From the NCBI GenBank assembly GCA_023614405.1, contig CM042687.1:67810992-67874991 (forward strand): 64,000 bases of DNA, written 5' to 3'. A program made the translations under genes and the position numbers. The notes under the pieces are model-generated. The model had not been told where the DNA came from, searched no databases, and was given only the letters and a program-made list of their open reading frames with translations. Below, one piece after another: positions 33,228-46,198 of the stretch. This DNA is from Avena insularis. Taxonomy: Eukaryota; Streptophyta; Magnoliopsida; Poales; Poaceae. How positions within the stretch are numbered: position 1 is the first letter of the stretch; each line of letters begins with the position of its first letter.

Positions 33228-34467
33228 GGTGGCTCTCGGGGGAAGCAACACAAGGGAACTTTGCAAAGGGATTGAGAAGCAAGGGCGCAATGGAGCAGTG
33301 GTGTAGTGCGGGAGAGGAAGAAGATGATGTAAAGAGGGAGATGAGCGGTAAAATCCTAACCATCGCAATATAAAGAAATGCGGGGTGAATAAGAGCCGTT
33401 GATCAAAGTCGATGAAGCGCCAGAGAAAAGGAAATGGTGACACGTGGCTTCAACGAAAAGATAAAAAAATCATGGGCAGTTAAAATCTCGCGCTAAATCC
33501 GGCGGCGACTGCATGATGCCTTGGTTCTCACGCAAACATGGAGACATGCGGTAAAAGTAACACCACTACACCTCCCATGCGTCAGCATGCATTGGAGCAA
33601 TAGGGCCCACTACTGTCACGTCCCTTCAGGTGTCGTTTTTCTCGCATAAACTGCGGCACGCCATCTTCGTCATCTATGACGTCATGAGTGGTCAAGAATG
33701 GTCAAGTAAAGTTCATCCGAATAAAAGGCTTAGAGTCTATGCTCTGATCCATGCACCCGGACATAGACTCGGTGGCTACTTCCATCGGGAGCGCTATAGC
33801 GCACCCGATAGAATTCAGCATAACATTTTCCTTGGCTGGAGGATCTACTTTTCACCTATGCTCCGATGCAAGAAAAAAAAATATCCTCGGGGGATACTCC
33901 AATCGGAAGCGCTTGACACACACCCGATAAAAAAAAAATCCTACGGAGTCGACATTTCATAAAGCGTAAAGTATAAATTTTGATCCTACCAAGTATTCGT
34001 CTGTAGCCTCGGGGGCTATTCCCATCGGGAGCGCTGTCGCGCACCTGATAGAAAATAATACAAGTCATCCATAGAAGCAAACCTATGAGTATTACATGCT
34101 TGTATCCTCATACGGTCACTCCCATCGGGAGCACCCAATAAGATACAAAGAAATTTGATAACATCTATTCCCATAGCCAAACAAGGCAGTCGATATATTT
34201 TCTCAGACTGCGTCTGCCACGATAATATATCTAAATATCGTGTCCACGACATGAAGATAAGACCACGGTATTTGTCCTGTGCGGCCTGATAATCGCACAC
34301 GCATGCGCTTTGCCAATATTAAATCGGCATCCATGATACGATGAAAAGTATCAACGGACGCGCGTGTACCCGATAGAAAAGCACTGGGATTCCATACTCG
34401 ATAAGTCCTTCGTGGCCCGATCTGAATACACTAGAAAATACCAAGTTCAAGCCTGGGGACTTGAATT
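33228..34467. repeat. 3' untranslated zone of Tat-like element with dispersed CTCGGGGGCT / CATCGGGAGCGC repeats
   Basis: At least four degenerate copies of a unit 'CTCGG(G/T)GGCTA...CATCGGGAGCGC...GCACCCGATA' occur near 33768, 33887, 34008 and 34110, spaced about 100-120 bp. Single polypurine-like CTCGGGG motifs also occur elsewhere in the element (about 17252, 28778, 31530). No coding sequence recognised. Confidence 0.6.
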
Positions 34468-35045
34468 TGATGTAGAATCACATTGTTTTTCCCAAGATCA
34501 ATTAACTGATTCCGGATCCGTTGGATGCATCAGAATCGTTATACAAAATCTCTACAATGATTAAATAAACATATAAAGAATATCTTCTTATATCAAAACT
34601 TTGGCTTACAGCTAAACAAAGTTTTGAGAATCGACCCGAATCTACAATTCAGATAGAGTCTCGAGCGCTACTAACATGGGTATGACCTATTAGATCCCTA
34701 TGGTTAGTTACCCTAGGCGCATAAAAGCTTATGGCCCATAAAGGCCCAACAGAATCCAAGAGACACCCTACGAATATGGCTTTCCTTACCAATCAAGAAG
34801 TAATCATGAACCGACATAGATTTGGCATTGTACTCATAAACTTGTAACCTCTCTGGCTATGGATCCAGGGCCCAGCCTCTCATATAAAAGGCTGGGACCC
34901 GACGGAGAGGGCACCTTAGTTTTTCTGCAATCCTCCATGAGCTAGATCGCAACTAGCGAATCGGCGACTTTGTAACCGAGCTTTCTCCATAATCATACTA
35001 CATCGACTTCCTTGTTTGTATGATCAGCCGACAAAATACCCAACA
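34468..35045 (+). repeat. 3' LTR of Tat-like element (left border approximate)
   Basis: The right end is ACCCAACA at 35045. The left end is proposed at TGATGTAGAATCAC (34468) because a purine-rich GCCTGGGGACTTGAATT precedes it. A TATA box (TATAAAA, 34883-34889) is followed by GACGGAGAGGGCACC and a U5-like region. No partner LTR is in the window to fix the border. Confidence 0.5.
34883..34889 (+). promoter_or_regulatory. TATA box in Tat-like LTR
   Basis: TATAAAA followed at a normal distance by a GC-rich start region. Confidence 0.55.
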
Positions 35046-35683
35046 CTCTTTTTTTCACGAAACACTAAGTCCATAACAATGGGCATTGGTGAGGTTAACC
35101 CTCATCAAAATCTAATTTAAATATTTATTTAATATCATTTCCAATAATTAATATGAAATACATATTATTAGATTCCCTTTCATCTTAAACACCTTTCGGT
35201 TCATTTCGAACAACTTTGGAACCTCCCAGAAGAATTTCGGTTCATTCCAATTTCCTTAGGTAACCACGGAACAATTTCGATTCTCTCATGGAACACTTCC
35301 GATTTCTCTTTCATCTTGTGATTCCATTAATCCCAAAACGATCTCTAAGTGTAGTATTTCCCTTAAGTGTGTTACCCTTCGGTTCGGGAACATCACATAC
35401 ATGATCGATACGATCTCGAATCAATGATCAATAGCGGGACTAGGATGCCCATAATGACCCCTCTACATTCCATGGTGTCAATGTAGTTTGAACCGTAAAC
35501 GCCGAACCCAATTCCCTTTGTTAATTTGATACTAGACTTGTTCGAGATCTGATCATCGGCATCATGATACCTTGTTCAATCTCGTTACTGCCAAGTAATG
35601 TTTTACTTGTTATCGTGATATTCCATCCCTATGACCTAGTCATATGTTGCATAACTTATGGATGTAATTCACCGAGTGGGCCC
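35046..35683 (-). repeat. BARE1/Angela-like copia LTR relic, part 1
   Basis: From memory of Triticeae copia LTRs, the minus strand carries diverged versions of their middle region, such as GGGCATCCTAGTCCCGCTAT, and GGGCCCACTCGGTGAAT at the right edge. Upstream sequence with repeated TTTCGGTTCATT-type phrases is probably the same LTR but less certain. The relic is split by element D and resumes at 62738. No coding sequence. Confidence 0.6.
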
Positions 35684-38600
35684 TATAACATCTCAAAAAT
35701 GTGATAATGAGAATCTCCTTTTCCAATCAACCAAAATTAGGGTTAACAAAAGCTTTTTATTTTAAAACTATGAATGCAAGTGTGTGTTTATGAATGATGG
35801 TGAATGCTTGATATGTCATGATTTGTTTGTTGTAAATGATGAGGTTTGCTTTAAAGATCAAAACAATATCATCTAGGTAAAATCCAAACCAAATCAAATC
35901 AAAAGAAAATCAAATGGTGAAGCATAATACGTAATGGTCATTTTTGCCAAAGTTAACACCTAGCCCACTTTGGCATCTCTAGTAAATAATTTCAAACAGA
36001 AACAATTCAATTTATTTTCTCACCTTGCTATACCAAGTAACAATGAACACAAGTGAGCGTTCAAAACTTACCAGAACAAATTCAAATTCATTTGAAGGAC
36101 TTTTCAAAATTGAATCTAACTACTACACCAAGATAACACTTATTGGAAAACCATCAAAAACTTCTTCACTTGACAAAACTTTGCAACCAGAGACTCCCAA
36201 GCATATGAGAAACCAACCCACTAAATATAATTTGAAAATTAAAATATGTTTCTCTTGTGGCCATTTGGTCGAACACTTACTGAGCGCAGTACAGAACTAC
36301 CTAGTCCCCACTGTTTGGATCATTGTTGTGATCATCTTAGTACCTCACCAAGCCTCCATAACTCGCCCACACTTACCTCAGTACTAGCCTGTGCTGCTAA
36401 GCCTCGCTCACTCAACCATTTGACTAGTGCCAACCGTAACCAAGCTCGCCCATGCCACCCCGACATGGAAACAACGCCACAAGCCTCGCCGCCCTTGCCC
36501 ATGATGTTTAGAAGGTAGCCCTGACCTCACCGCACCCGTATGTGTATGCCTCGACCAACGCTAGGCCGTGGAAACGCCAGCATGGCCGTGCCCACTTCTC
36601 TGTCCGCCATGCCGAGCACCGCGCTAGAGCGTGAAGTAATCCCATGTGCCCATGCCGCGCCTCGCTCTCCCCTCGCATCAATGCAATCTCCATGCCGCCA
36701 GCAATCTCCTAGACATGCTCGTTTGACCCCGCGTGGCGAATACACGCCGTACACCGTGACGAACACCTGCGGTACCCGAGGAGCGCATGGACGTCCCTGT
36801 CCGATTAATACCACGCCTCATCGTGCCACTATGCGCATGATGATCACCACAGAGTACCGTGTCGACCTACGCCCTCAGCCATGCTGATAGCGCCCTGTAT
36901 CAACGTCGCCGATGAGCCCGAGCCATGCCGCAATTCTCCTCTCGCCGGGGTATAAATAGACCCCTCATGTGCCTAAAAACGCACCCCAATCGACTCACCT
37001 CTCCCCCAGCAGCCTCTTTGACCCACTCCCAGAGCAAGCCAAAGCGTGCAGCGTCAGAATTTCATCGAAGCCCGCCGCCGTAGTGGTGGAACGGAGCCAG
37101 CACTAGGAACTGCCCCAGGAGCTGCCGCGACCACCGTTCGAACCGCCATCGTCTACCATTTCATTCGCCCGGACCGCCGTACTTAGCTAGAGCCCTGATA
37201 AGCTCCCGATGACCCCCGCCGTAGAGCTATGGTTGAATCTCGCGCGCGTCGTGCGAGGGAGACAATGACGCTGAGCCGTTGATCATGCTCTAATCGTACG
37301 GCTAGGATTAGCGTATACCGCTTCGCGTTAGAACAACCGCTGACGTGTGGGGCCAGTGCAAGTGCAGCCTGCTGCACGCGCGCTGCATAGTTGGGCCGGC
37401 CCAGTATCGTTCCTACGCACGCCCAACAATTCAAATGTAGATTTTTATTTAAATTCAAAACCCTATTCTGTAGGCGACTTTGAAATTGAATTCAAGAAGA
37501 TTCACTGAACCAAATTGCATGATTCCATTTTTTACAAAGGAAATGAAATTATCTAACCACTCCCATTAGATTCAAACAGTTTGAAGGTATAGATCACCTA
37601 GAGTAAAAATAACAAGGTAGTAACTTTTACAACTTCAAACATTTTTCTAAAATCGACCAAAAATGCATTTGAGTTGATTCCAATTCTCAAAAATCACATT
37701 TTCCATGATATATCCGAATATGTAAAAATATTTGGTTTTACATGCATTAATCATGGACTAGTATTAAAATGATGGCTATATAGTCATTTCTAGTCTTTCT
37801 TAATTATTTTAAATGGCATTATTAAACTTTGTAATATATGCCATCCACTTTAATCACATTCCCAATTATTGGAATATGTGGTGATGACATGTGTCAACAT
37901 GATCCCATATTTTATAATTGGAGAATAATAAATGTTAAGTATTTTTCAATGAGTAGAAATTGCATTTCTAAAATAAGATCAATAAGGCCATGTCAATATT
38001 TCATGTAGTGATTAAGATGATGCTAGATCATCTAGTGTGGATCTTTGTGTGCTAAATAGAAGTAGTTAAGTATTTTTTAGTGATTGTGTACCTCGTATTT
38101 ATTTATAGACACTAGTATCAACATGAGGTACAAGGAAGAGGAGTTCTATGACGAAGAAGAGGAGAACTTCGACAATTGAACCAACCAAGGAAAGCTAAAC
38201 TATGCAAGCTAGTCATATGTAAGCTAGCATATGCAAGATATATTATGCATGCTATGGTGATGCAACCATGATTATACCAATCCCAAGTTTTACTTGCAAG
38301 CTTTATCTTTTCTTCCTTTTATCAAAGTTGCTCAAATAGTTAATTAATTAGTGATTAGTGGAGAAATAGGAAAGATGCCATCAAGAGCCTAAAACTAGGT
38401 GTAGGTATTTACACTTGATTAGTACCCCTCAATAGTGACACCCTCATTGATAGATGCTAGTGATAAACTAATCTTGATCACTGTAGATGGGAACACTTGG
38501 AGAAAATGATTATGAAAACCTTGGGATGATGAGTCATCCTATTGAAATGTTTTGACATGTGTTATGGAACACAATGAGTTGAAGATGATACTGAATGAAG

Positions 38601-39589
38601 TATGTGCCCTGGCTTCGATAAAAACTGACGGTTGGGTTCGGATGCGATACCATTCCAACTTTACCGTACAACCACAATACCTGAGTTGGGTAGGGCTCAA
38701 CTGAAAGTTTATGTGTCTTAGTATGGGTTCCCTCGCGGAAAGAGGTTGAGTTGAGGCTACCTCGTGAATATGAATGTCCAGCTATGCAATGCTCGGGATA
38801 GCGGATGGCCATGGCTGGGAGGCTAAACTCATAGAGGAGGTGCCTATACTAGGATATATAATTGAAAGGTTAGGATTGATTATCCGCATACCAATTATGA
38901 TGATTCAGGGTTATCCTTGACAGATGTATCGAATGTTGTGGTGAAAGTGTACCTCCTCTGTAGAGTGTCAAATTATTCGAATAGCCGCGTCCGCAGTCAT
39001 GGACAGTTGGATGGCCATACTGTTCCGTTTCAGATATTTTCAAAATGACTTGGGACTTGAAATATGACTTGGACTTGACCACACAGGGTTGTGGACATGA
39101 AACTAGGTTCCCTCTTGAGTAATCTAGATAACTAAAATAGGTCATTACTACTAAGTACTTATGAAATAAAACTGGCTTATTGCAAACAAACCTAGAGCTT
39201 AGGATCCCTATTCGAGTTGTATTACTTGTATTAGTGATAGTTTGCGTCTACTTTAAAAGTACTCATGGCTTTTTCACTGGCTATTCCCATGGCCAGACTA
39301 TGAAGAGGAGTACCCGAGGACGGACAGCAGGACGTCTACGATAACTAGGATCATCTCCCATCGTCAGCATTGCTTGTGACAATGAAGATGGAGTTTCTAC
39401 TATGTTTATTCCGTTGCTTTGATGTGTACTAAGACTTGATCATGTGATCAACTATTTGTAAGACTATTATGGTTTGTAATGTACAATGTACTATGCTATC
39501 AATTCAGTTATGTCTCGCAAAAATGGTAATCCTGGGATTGCGATGTACGGCATAACAGACATCTGGACTTAAAAATCCGGGTGTTCACA
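35684..39589 (+). repeat. Element D 5' LTR
   Basis: 3906 bp; its first dinucleotide is TA instead of TG. A GC-rich part with the TATA box lies near 36950, followed by a long AT-rich leader. It contains a segment (about 36240-36360) absent from the 3' LTR. Confidence 0.92.
36951..36958 (+). promoter_or_regulatory. TATA box, element D 5' LTR
   Basis: TATAAATA preceded by CTCGCCGGGG; perfectly kept in the 3' LTR at 60092-60099. Confidence 0.75.
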
Positions 39590-39592
39590 AGT

Positions 39593-39605
39593 TGGTATCA
39601 GAGCC
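39593..39605 (+). other. Primer binding site of element D (initiator tRNA-Met)
   Basis: TGGTATCAGAGCC, three bases after the 5' LTR. Confidence 0.92.
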
Positions 39606-39816
39606 ATCCTGACCATAGGAGACCCTAGTTAGAATGGACGTCTAAAAAAATTAGTTTCAAATAAAGAAAGTGAGTATTTAAGAAAACCTATTCTCACTTT
39701 TATCCTTGAGATTCTTTCCAAAAGAGAGTCATATGTTCCTCAAAGTTTTTGCAATCCGACATAAAATTTGACACACTTAATCACCTCACTAACTTACTCA
39801 TACTAATTGCTTATAG

Positions 39817-40572
39817 ATGGAAGTCAAGTAAAGGAAGTTATAGCAGCTTTTCTATGGAGGGAAACTCATCTTTGAGAGGGACTTGGGTCAGCTCGCGGAG
39901 TTTCTTGGATGCCCGCACCCAGAGTTCTTTGGAGCGCAGCTCAATGACTAGCCAGGAGGAGAACTGCAGTGGTTGATCGTTGCCGATCTGAGAGGCAAGA
40001 TGGAGCAACCCACCTCGAAGAAGATACATTTCAGCTTGAGGGAGAACAACTGGCTGGATGGACTAGCTAGAGCCATGCAGGAGGTGCTTGCCCGTCTGTG
40101 TGGGAAGAACATCAACCAGATCATTGGCACCCGCTTCGCTCACTACACAAGACGTGACACCATGGGACAGCCCTTGGCCATGCTAGGACATCCGGAGCTG
40201 AAGCATCATGTGGATCACCTCGACTTCATGCTACACGGGACACAGAAGGAGTTGGGCAACGCCCGTGCCTACGCCAACCAGAAGAACCTTGTTGCAACCA
40301 AGAAGAACCAGACCCTCGCCCTCCTAGCTAAAGAGCGCAAGTCACTTTGTCACCTCCGCCAGAAGGTGGCAACCCTTGAAGAAACCATCCATGACCAGGA
40401 GATTCAGCTCGAGGAGAAGGAAGACGAAGGTGAAGATATTCATGGGGATATCACGTCGTACCTCAGTGACGATGATGACTATCTTGAGGACATCAACATG
40501 GAGTTCCACACTGACGAGGAGGACACTGATTTCCTGGATGACGAAGAGCCCACCGATTCTGATGATGAGTAG
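39817..40572 (+). pseudogene. Pre-gag ORF of element D, coiled-coil protein
   Basis: The likely start is the Met at 39817 directly after TTGCTTATAG. In-frame stops lie at 39829, 39841 and 39949-39951, then an open 199-codon run (39973-40572). Visible blocks: FERDLGQLAEFLGCPHPEFF, ELQWLIVADLRGKM, LARAMQEVLARLCGKN and GTRFAHYTRRDTMGQ. A coiled coil (LAKERKSLCHLRQKVATLEE) and a very acidic tail ending EEPTDSDDE follow. The AMQEVLARLC / GTRFAHYTRRD part matches pre-gag ORF 2 of element A, and the upstream part resembles A's ORF 1. A GTGAGT (39670-39675) just after the primer site could be its donor. Function unknown. Confidence 0.7.
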
Positions 40573-40793
40573 TAGCACTAGCGCACTGTCGTAGGTGTGA
40601 GTTTGTATCCGGTCCCGAGGTATCGTAGCATGACAGAATGATTCTTAAAACCATCTGCTTCCTAGTTGTGATGTGTTGTTTGTAATGTGTGGTTTGTATG
40701 TGTTGTTTGGAATGAATGAACAAGATTTGTGGTTTTCAAACCTTATCCATACTCAAGGAATTTCCCTGTCTTATGATCTACCTCAATTTTCAG

Positions 40794-41833
40794 ATGACTC
40801 GCGGCAACCCCGATGGAAGAACTCATCCCAGGACCCGATGGTTCAGATTCTGCAAATGCTAGTATCCGATCGAGAAGCCGGTAGAACCGAGCGTCAAGCA
40901 AATCTCGCCACTCTTAAGCAGATCACCTAGATGGCCCACAACAACCAAGTCCATGGAAATCAGGATCACCCTGGATCTAAGCTCAAGAACTTCCAAAACG
41001 CCAATCATCCTATGTTTAGCAAATCTGAAGAGCCCTTAGATGCTGATGACTAGCATCAATCAATGGAGAACAACTTAGAAGTTGCAGGAGTAGATGCTAC
41101 GGAGAAAGTACTGTTTGCCACCCACTATCTGGCAGGTTATGCAAGATCATGGTGGAATAGCACTTGTACAATGAACGGAGGACAATTGATGACTTGGGAG
41201 GAATTCAAGATCAAGTTCAGCAGGACTCATGTGCCCCCAGGTTTGATCAAGAGGATGAGGGATGAATTCAGGGAGCTGAAGCAAGGAAGAATGACTGTGG
41301 TGGAATACCGTGACAGGTTTCTGTCTCTGTCTAGGTATGCCCCCGATGAGATCGACACTGAAGCAAAGAAGAAGGAAAGATTCCTGAATGGCCTGCATGA
41401 TGAGATGCAGACAGTGTTAGTCAATATAAATTTTGCTGATCTAGAAGCTTTAGTGGATTCTTATATCCATATGGAAGGAAAGATCAATTAAGATAGTGAG
41501 AACCGCAAGCGTCGTATGATGCACCAGCCTGGACGACACCATACCCCGAAGTACCGCCCCTGCTCATCTGCAGGATTTTAACCAAGGAACAACATGCCAC
41601 CTATGTCTCGTCCGAACTTTCCCAACCATGGCAGAGGAAACCCGAGGCCCGGAGGCCACAACAACAACCCCGGTAACCCCCATAACTTCAACCGTGCACC
41701 ACCATGGTCCACAAACAATAACAACAATACTTCCCCAAGGACTGGAAGCAATGTTGTGCCTATTGTCGGGAAGGACAAGTCAATGATAGCCTGCTTTGAA
41801 TGTGGGATCACGGGTCACTACTCCAATGAGTGC
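40794..41833 (+). pseudogene. Element D gag
   Basis: The ATG at 40794 follows TTTTCAG directly; a frameshift lies within about 25 codons. The main frame then reads MVQILQMLVSDREAGRTERQ and MFSKSEEPLDADD. The capsid-like core shows FATHYLAGYARSWWNSTC, PGLIKRMRDEFRELKQGRM and RDRFLSLSRYAPDEIDTEA. Stops occur at about 40928, 41051, 41489 and 41578. The zinc knuckle CFECGITGHYSNEC is at 41792-41833. It would build the particle and bind the genome; dead copy. Confidence 0.83.
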
Positions 41834-42117
41834 CCCAAGAAGCTTGCTGCAGCAACCACTGTCACTGCACCTTCCCAGCAGCAGGGTCTTGTCCAGCCTG
41901 GAAAGAGGTTTGCCCCAGGCAACCCACACAACCGTACCAGCCGTCTATTGCACATGAATGCGGAAGAAGCCCAAGAAGCGCCATATGTCGTGCTGGGTAT
42001 GTTTTCTGTTAACTCAGTACTTGCAAGGGTGTTGTTTGATTCTGGAGCATCGCACTCGTTTGTTACAGAAGAATTTGCATGCACTAGTAAGATTCAACCA
42101 ACAAATTTGAAGCATGT
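41834..42117 (+). pseudogene. Element D protease, part 1
   Basis: In frame from the zinc knuckle, with the active site LFDSGASHSFVTEEF (Asp codon at 42038-42040). The frame is cut at 42117 by the solo LTR after KHV, and resumes at 46839. Confidence 0.85.
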
Positions 42118-42728
42118 TGTCACATCCCAAGATTTTCCAAATCTTGTAATGTGAAAAATAAAATAACAAAAATAAATTTTTGTTGAAAATCAGAGTGAAA
42201 AGAAACTTTTGTTTCTAAAAGGAGACTTAAAATCCCATCTTGAACAAACTTTGGCTAAAGTTTGAATTCAACAAAATCCAAATCAAGGGAAAAGCATTCC
42301 TCAATGAATGTAACTGGAAATTTAAACACTTGGAAAATAAATCCAAATCCCTAAGCCCTGATGGAAGGAATTTTTTTTCCAAAGTATCTCCAAATCTATG
42401 GATTTGATCCATACCAAAATTGATCAACAAATATTCACAAAGGATCAAGTAAGACCATAGAAGTTGGTTTCACTCAAATTTGAACCATAAACAAAATCTT
42501 AGGAGTATAAAAAGATAAGGAAATTGAATTTCCAAAGCCAATAAAGCCCTTACCAAAAGCCATACCAATTGGTGAACAAGTAATCCTAAAGGGATTTATA
42601 AAGATAAAGCAATTTCAAAGGAAAAATAAATTGTTTTGGAAACACAAATTTAGATCTTTTAATAAAAGACTTTGTTTCAAATGAAAAGGTGAGCCAAATT
42701 AATTTTGGCCAAACTTTTGTAATAAAAT

Positions 42729-42975
42729 ATTTTGTTTTGATAAAATGAATAAAGGTTTACTTAAATAAAATAATAAGGATTTAAATATCCAATTTTATTT
42801 AAGTAAAGGCTTTTTCCATTTTAAATGAACACCAAGTATTTTATTACTACTTTGAAATCTTTTATTAAAAGGTTTTGCTTTGATTAAAATGAGTAAAGGT
42901 TTATTTAAATAAAATAATAAGGATTTAAATATCCAATTTTATTTAAGTAAAGGCTTTCCCATTTTAATTAAACAC
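42729..42975 (+). repeat. 144-bp tandem-like duplication in solo LTR
   Basis: The stretch around AATAATAAGGATTTAAAT and TATCCAATTTTATTTAAG occurs twice with a period of 144 bp (ATAAGGAT ends at 42780 and 42924). Confidence 0.75.
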
Positions 42976-45758
42976 CAAAACTTATTTATTTATTTAAATA
43001 AGTTTCCAAGTATTCTTTTATTTTTCAAATAAAACCTTCTGGTTTGGTTTTGAAAATAATTGGATTTCAAATGGAAATTTTATTAAATAACTAAAGATCC
43101 ATTTTATTTAATTATTAAATGGATCCTAAAATAAATAAAAATATTATTTCATTTTGGATTTGGATTATGTTGTCAAACAGAACCAAATTCAAATGAAAAG
43201 TTTGTTGTTTGTTTGAATTGATTTGAACCTTGTTTGATTGTTTGAATTGTTGTTTGAAATTCAAAACAGAAAAAGAATTAGAAAAGGAAAAAGAGATTAG
43301 ACAGAAAAAAATAAGAAACAGACCCAGCCCACTAAGGCCCAGACCAGCCCAGTCTTCTCCCTCTTTCCCCCCCCCCCCGAAGAAACCTTTTCTCACTCAG
43401 AAACAGACCCGCTGAAGTCAATGACAACCCGGACCCACTCCTCCTCTCTCCCTCTCGCTGACGAGAAGACCCCACCTCTCTCTCCCACGCCCGAACCGTT
43501 TTCCTCACACTCAGGAAATTACCCGCAAGGAGACTGACAAGTGGACCTCCTCCTCTCTTCTATTCCCACTGACCGCTGGACCCCCCTTTTCCACTGTTCT
43601 CCTTCCCCACCCGCGCGACCAGTTCTTCCCCCTCCTCGTCGCCATTTCCTGCTGTAACTTCGCGCCATCAATTCGCTTTAACACGGCCACCTTAACTCGC
43701 AGCGACCACGCTCCCTTAAAAGCCTCCCTCTCCTCTGTCATTTCCCCTAGACGTCGTCTCCACTCTGCCCCTAGGCTGCCTCCAATTCTCTCTGTACCGC
43801 CGCCGCTCCGACGACTTCCCAAGCCAATTCCGGCAGCCCCTCACCGCCCCTCTCCTCCCTGACCAAGCTCGCAGCTTCCCCACTCTCAGGCGCATCTGCT
43901 AGTGCATCAAACTCGACCGCGGGTACCCTGTAACCTCGCCTTCGACAACGACCACCGTCGCCACCGTCTGCTTCCTCTCCGGCGAAGTCCACAGGTAGTG
44001 TCTGACCGCTCCGCGCCTCCTCGTTCACACTCCCACACTCGCCACATCCTTCTGCATCTAACCGCGCATTCGTTTTGCCTTAGGGCGATCTGCAGTATCG
44101 TCCTCGACCTCAACCAGAGCCAACCGTCGCCGCTCTCAACTCCGGCGAGGAATTACGACTGCCCTTGCGCGCCCCTCGACAAACCATCAGTACGTTGAGC
44201 ATCGCCGTGACCCCCTGAGCCCGGTGAGCAACTCCTCTTTCTCCCTCACCTCCTGTAGCGTTGCCTCCGTCAACGACCGACCGCTCCGCCGCCGCTAGCC
44301 ACCGCAGCGCCGCCCACTTCTGGTCAAACGCGTGTGAGCCGTTAGATCTAAATCCTATGGCGTAGAAAGAATGACTTGAGTGAACAGGTATGGATGCATC
44401 TGGACCGCACGATTTAACTTAGATACAACGCTCCACAGCCACGATCCGGCCGAACCGGTATCGACCAATGATATCACGCCGCGTGTTGCCTATTAGGTTT
44501 AAAAACAGTTTTGAAAACAGAAACTTTTGCAAACTTCAAACCCTTGTATCTTTGGATCCACACGTCCAAAAATTACAAATTTTATGTCGTTGTATTCAGG
44601 AGAACAAACCCTAACCAACCCTACCCTTAGTTTAGAAAATAGTATTTGTTAGCTTGTTTAACTTTGCAGATTCTTTTGTGTGCTTGCTAACATTAGAAAA
44701 AATGTTTAAAAATGATTTTTGAGATCAAACCTTTGCCAATTGGTTTGTTGTGACCTTACTGACCCTAGGAACCAACCCCTGTTTTGGAAAATGATTTTGG
44801 AAAAGAATAGAATGGATTAATTAGTTTAGTCCATTTCTAGCTAACTAAAAACTATAGTTTTGTTTATGAAAATGTTTTTGTAAAGGAAAACTTTGAGAAA
44901 ATGGTTTAGACCAAACCTACTGACCCAAACACCAAGTTTTGCAATAGCAACTCATTTGGTGAACCCTATAGGTTAAAGCCTTAGTAAAAACATTTCTTCA
45001 CCACATAAAATGACCAAATAGGTGCCTTGTTTGAAAATGGTTTTTGAAGTGAAACCTTTTGCTAATAACTTTGCCACTTTGGTAAATGACCAATTTGAAT
45101 CTTACAAAGTTTAGGAATCTAATAGAGACCCTCTTTGCAAATGACTTTGCCATTTTGGTAAATGACCAATTTGGAACTTACAAAGTTTAGAAGCCTAGTG
45201 GAGACCATCCTTGCAATAGAACCAACCTTTGCATGCTTAAGCATGACTTAGATGTACCCAAATGTCTATGACCCACTAGGAACCACTTTTTCAAACAAAG
45301 CAAAGCTTGGCATGCTTGCATGCATTTCTTTGACTTTGTTGTTTTGTGTGTTGTTTGCTTGACTTTGGTTTGGAATGTGAATTGAATTGTGTTTGCTTGA
45401 TTGACTTGTAGTGAAGTGTGAGACTAGCAAGATCAAGGAGTGAACCTATACCCTCTACCAAAAAAAAAGGCAAGTGATATCATCATGAATATTCCATTCC
45501 TATATTTTATATATGCATTAGTATTATTTTTCTAAGTATAGGACTTGCATGGATTTTTGCTAAGTATAAACTATGCTTTGGGAAAACCTATTAGGTGAAA
45601 CTTTAGTGAAAATTACCTAAGTCAAGATTCCTATTACTATCATGCTTAGCCTAGCTACTAGAAAACAAGGGTGGTTTATATATTCACACTATGGAAAAAT
45701 ATTCTAAGTCTGAGGACTTGTGTTTTTATTTAACAAAAACAACTAAGTTAATGAATCA

Positions 45759-45849
45759 CCTGGGTGGAATGGAAGGAATGGTATATGTTGAGTGGTTCAC
45801 AAGGCCATGGACTTGGCTTGTGTATCTCACTTGTGGATGGCCACCCAGG
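45759..45849 (+). repeat. 9-bp inverted repeat (hairpin) in solo LTR
   Basis: Arms CCTGGGTGG (45759-45767) and CCACCCAGG (45841-45849). Confidence 0.7.
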
Positions 45850-46198
45850 AAACAAAGAGATTTGAGATGTCAAATGTTGAGAAGCTTCAAGTGCAACCAC
45901 TTGGCAATATGGGCTCTGCCATGATCTTAGGATGCTAGAACTTAGTCTCTTGGATAGAGGGTGGTAGATGGGATGATAGGTTGGAGCGCGTCCATTTGAC
46001 TAAGGAAAGGCTACTGAAGGATCTTGTCTTGGGAAACCAAGTCTTGTGGGGAAAGTGCACCACCTCTACAGAGTGTAAAATCTAAGTACTTAGCCATGTC
46101 CCTGGTAAAGGACAATTTGAGCATCAAGACATGGAAACTTCAAGAATCTCATCACTCCAATTTCAAAATAAAACTTGTGGGTGAACAAGGGTTAAAAG

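Larger units (their letters stand above)
3599..35045 (+). mobile_element. Tat-like Ty3/gypsy retrotransposon relic, split by elements A and B
   Basis: Only the 3' part of this element is in the window. In order on the plus strand: integrase core (3599-3696, resuming 16434), integrase C-terminus to about 17045, an antisense coding region (17530-17904, resuming 28586 to 33227), a zone of CTCGGGGGCT-type repeats, and a 3' LTR ending CCCAACA at 35045. Extra genes between pol and the 3' LTR, often antisense, are known from the Tat lineage of plant Ty3/gypsy elements. Element A (12.7 kb) and element B (10.7 kb) are inserted in it with perfect 5-bp target duplications, and an LTR joins its left visible edge. 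Many stop codons and frameshifts show it is old. Tat assignment rests on the integrase, the antisense Transposase_28-like domain and the repeat type. Confidence 0.75.

Noticed and set aside
32818..33306. 162-codon plus-strand ORF
   Set aside because: Lies opposite the Transposase_28-like exon, which has clear motifs on the minus strand.
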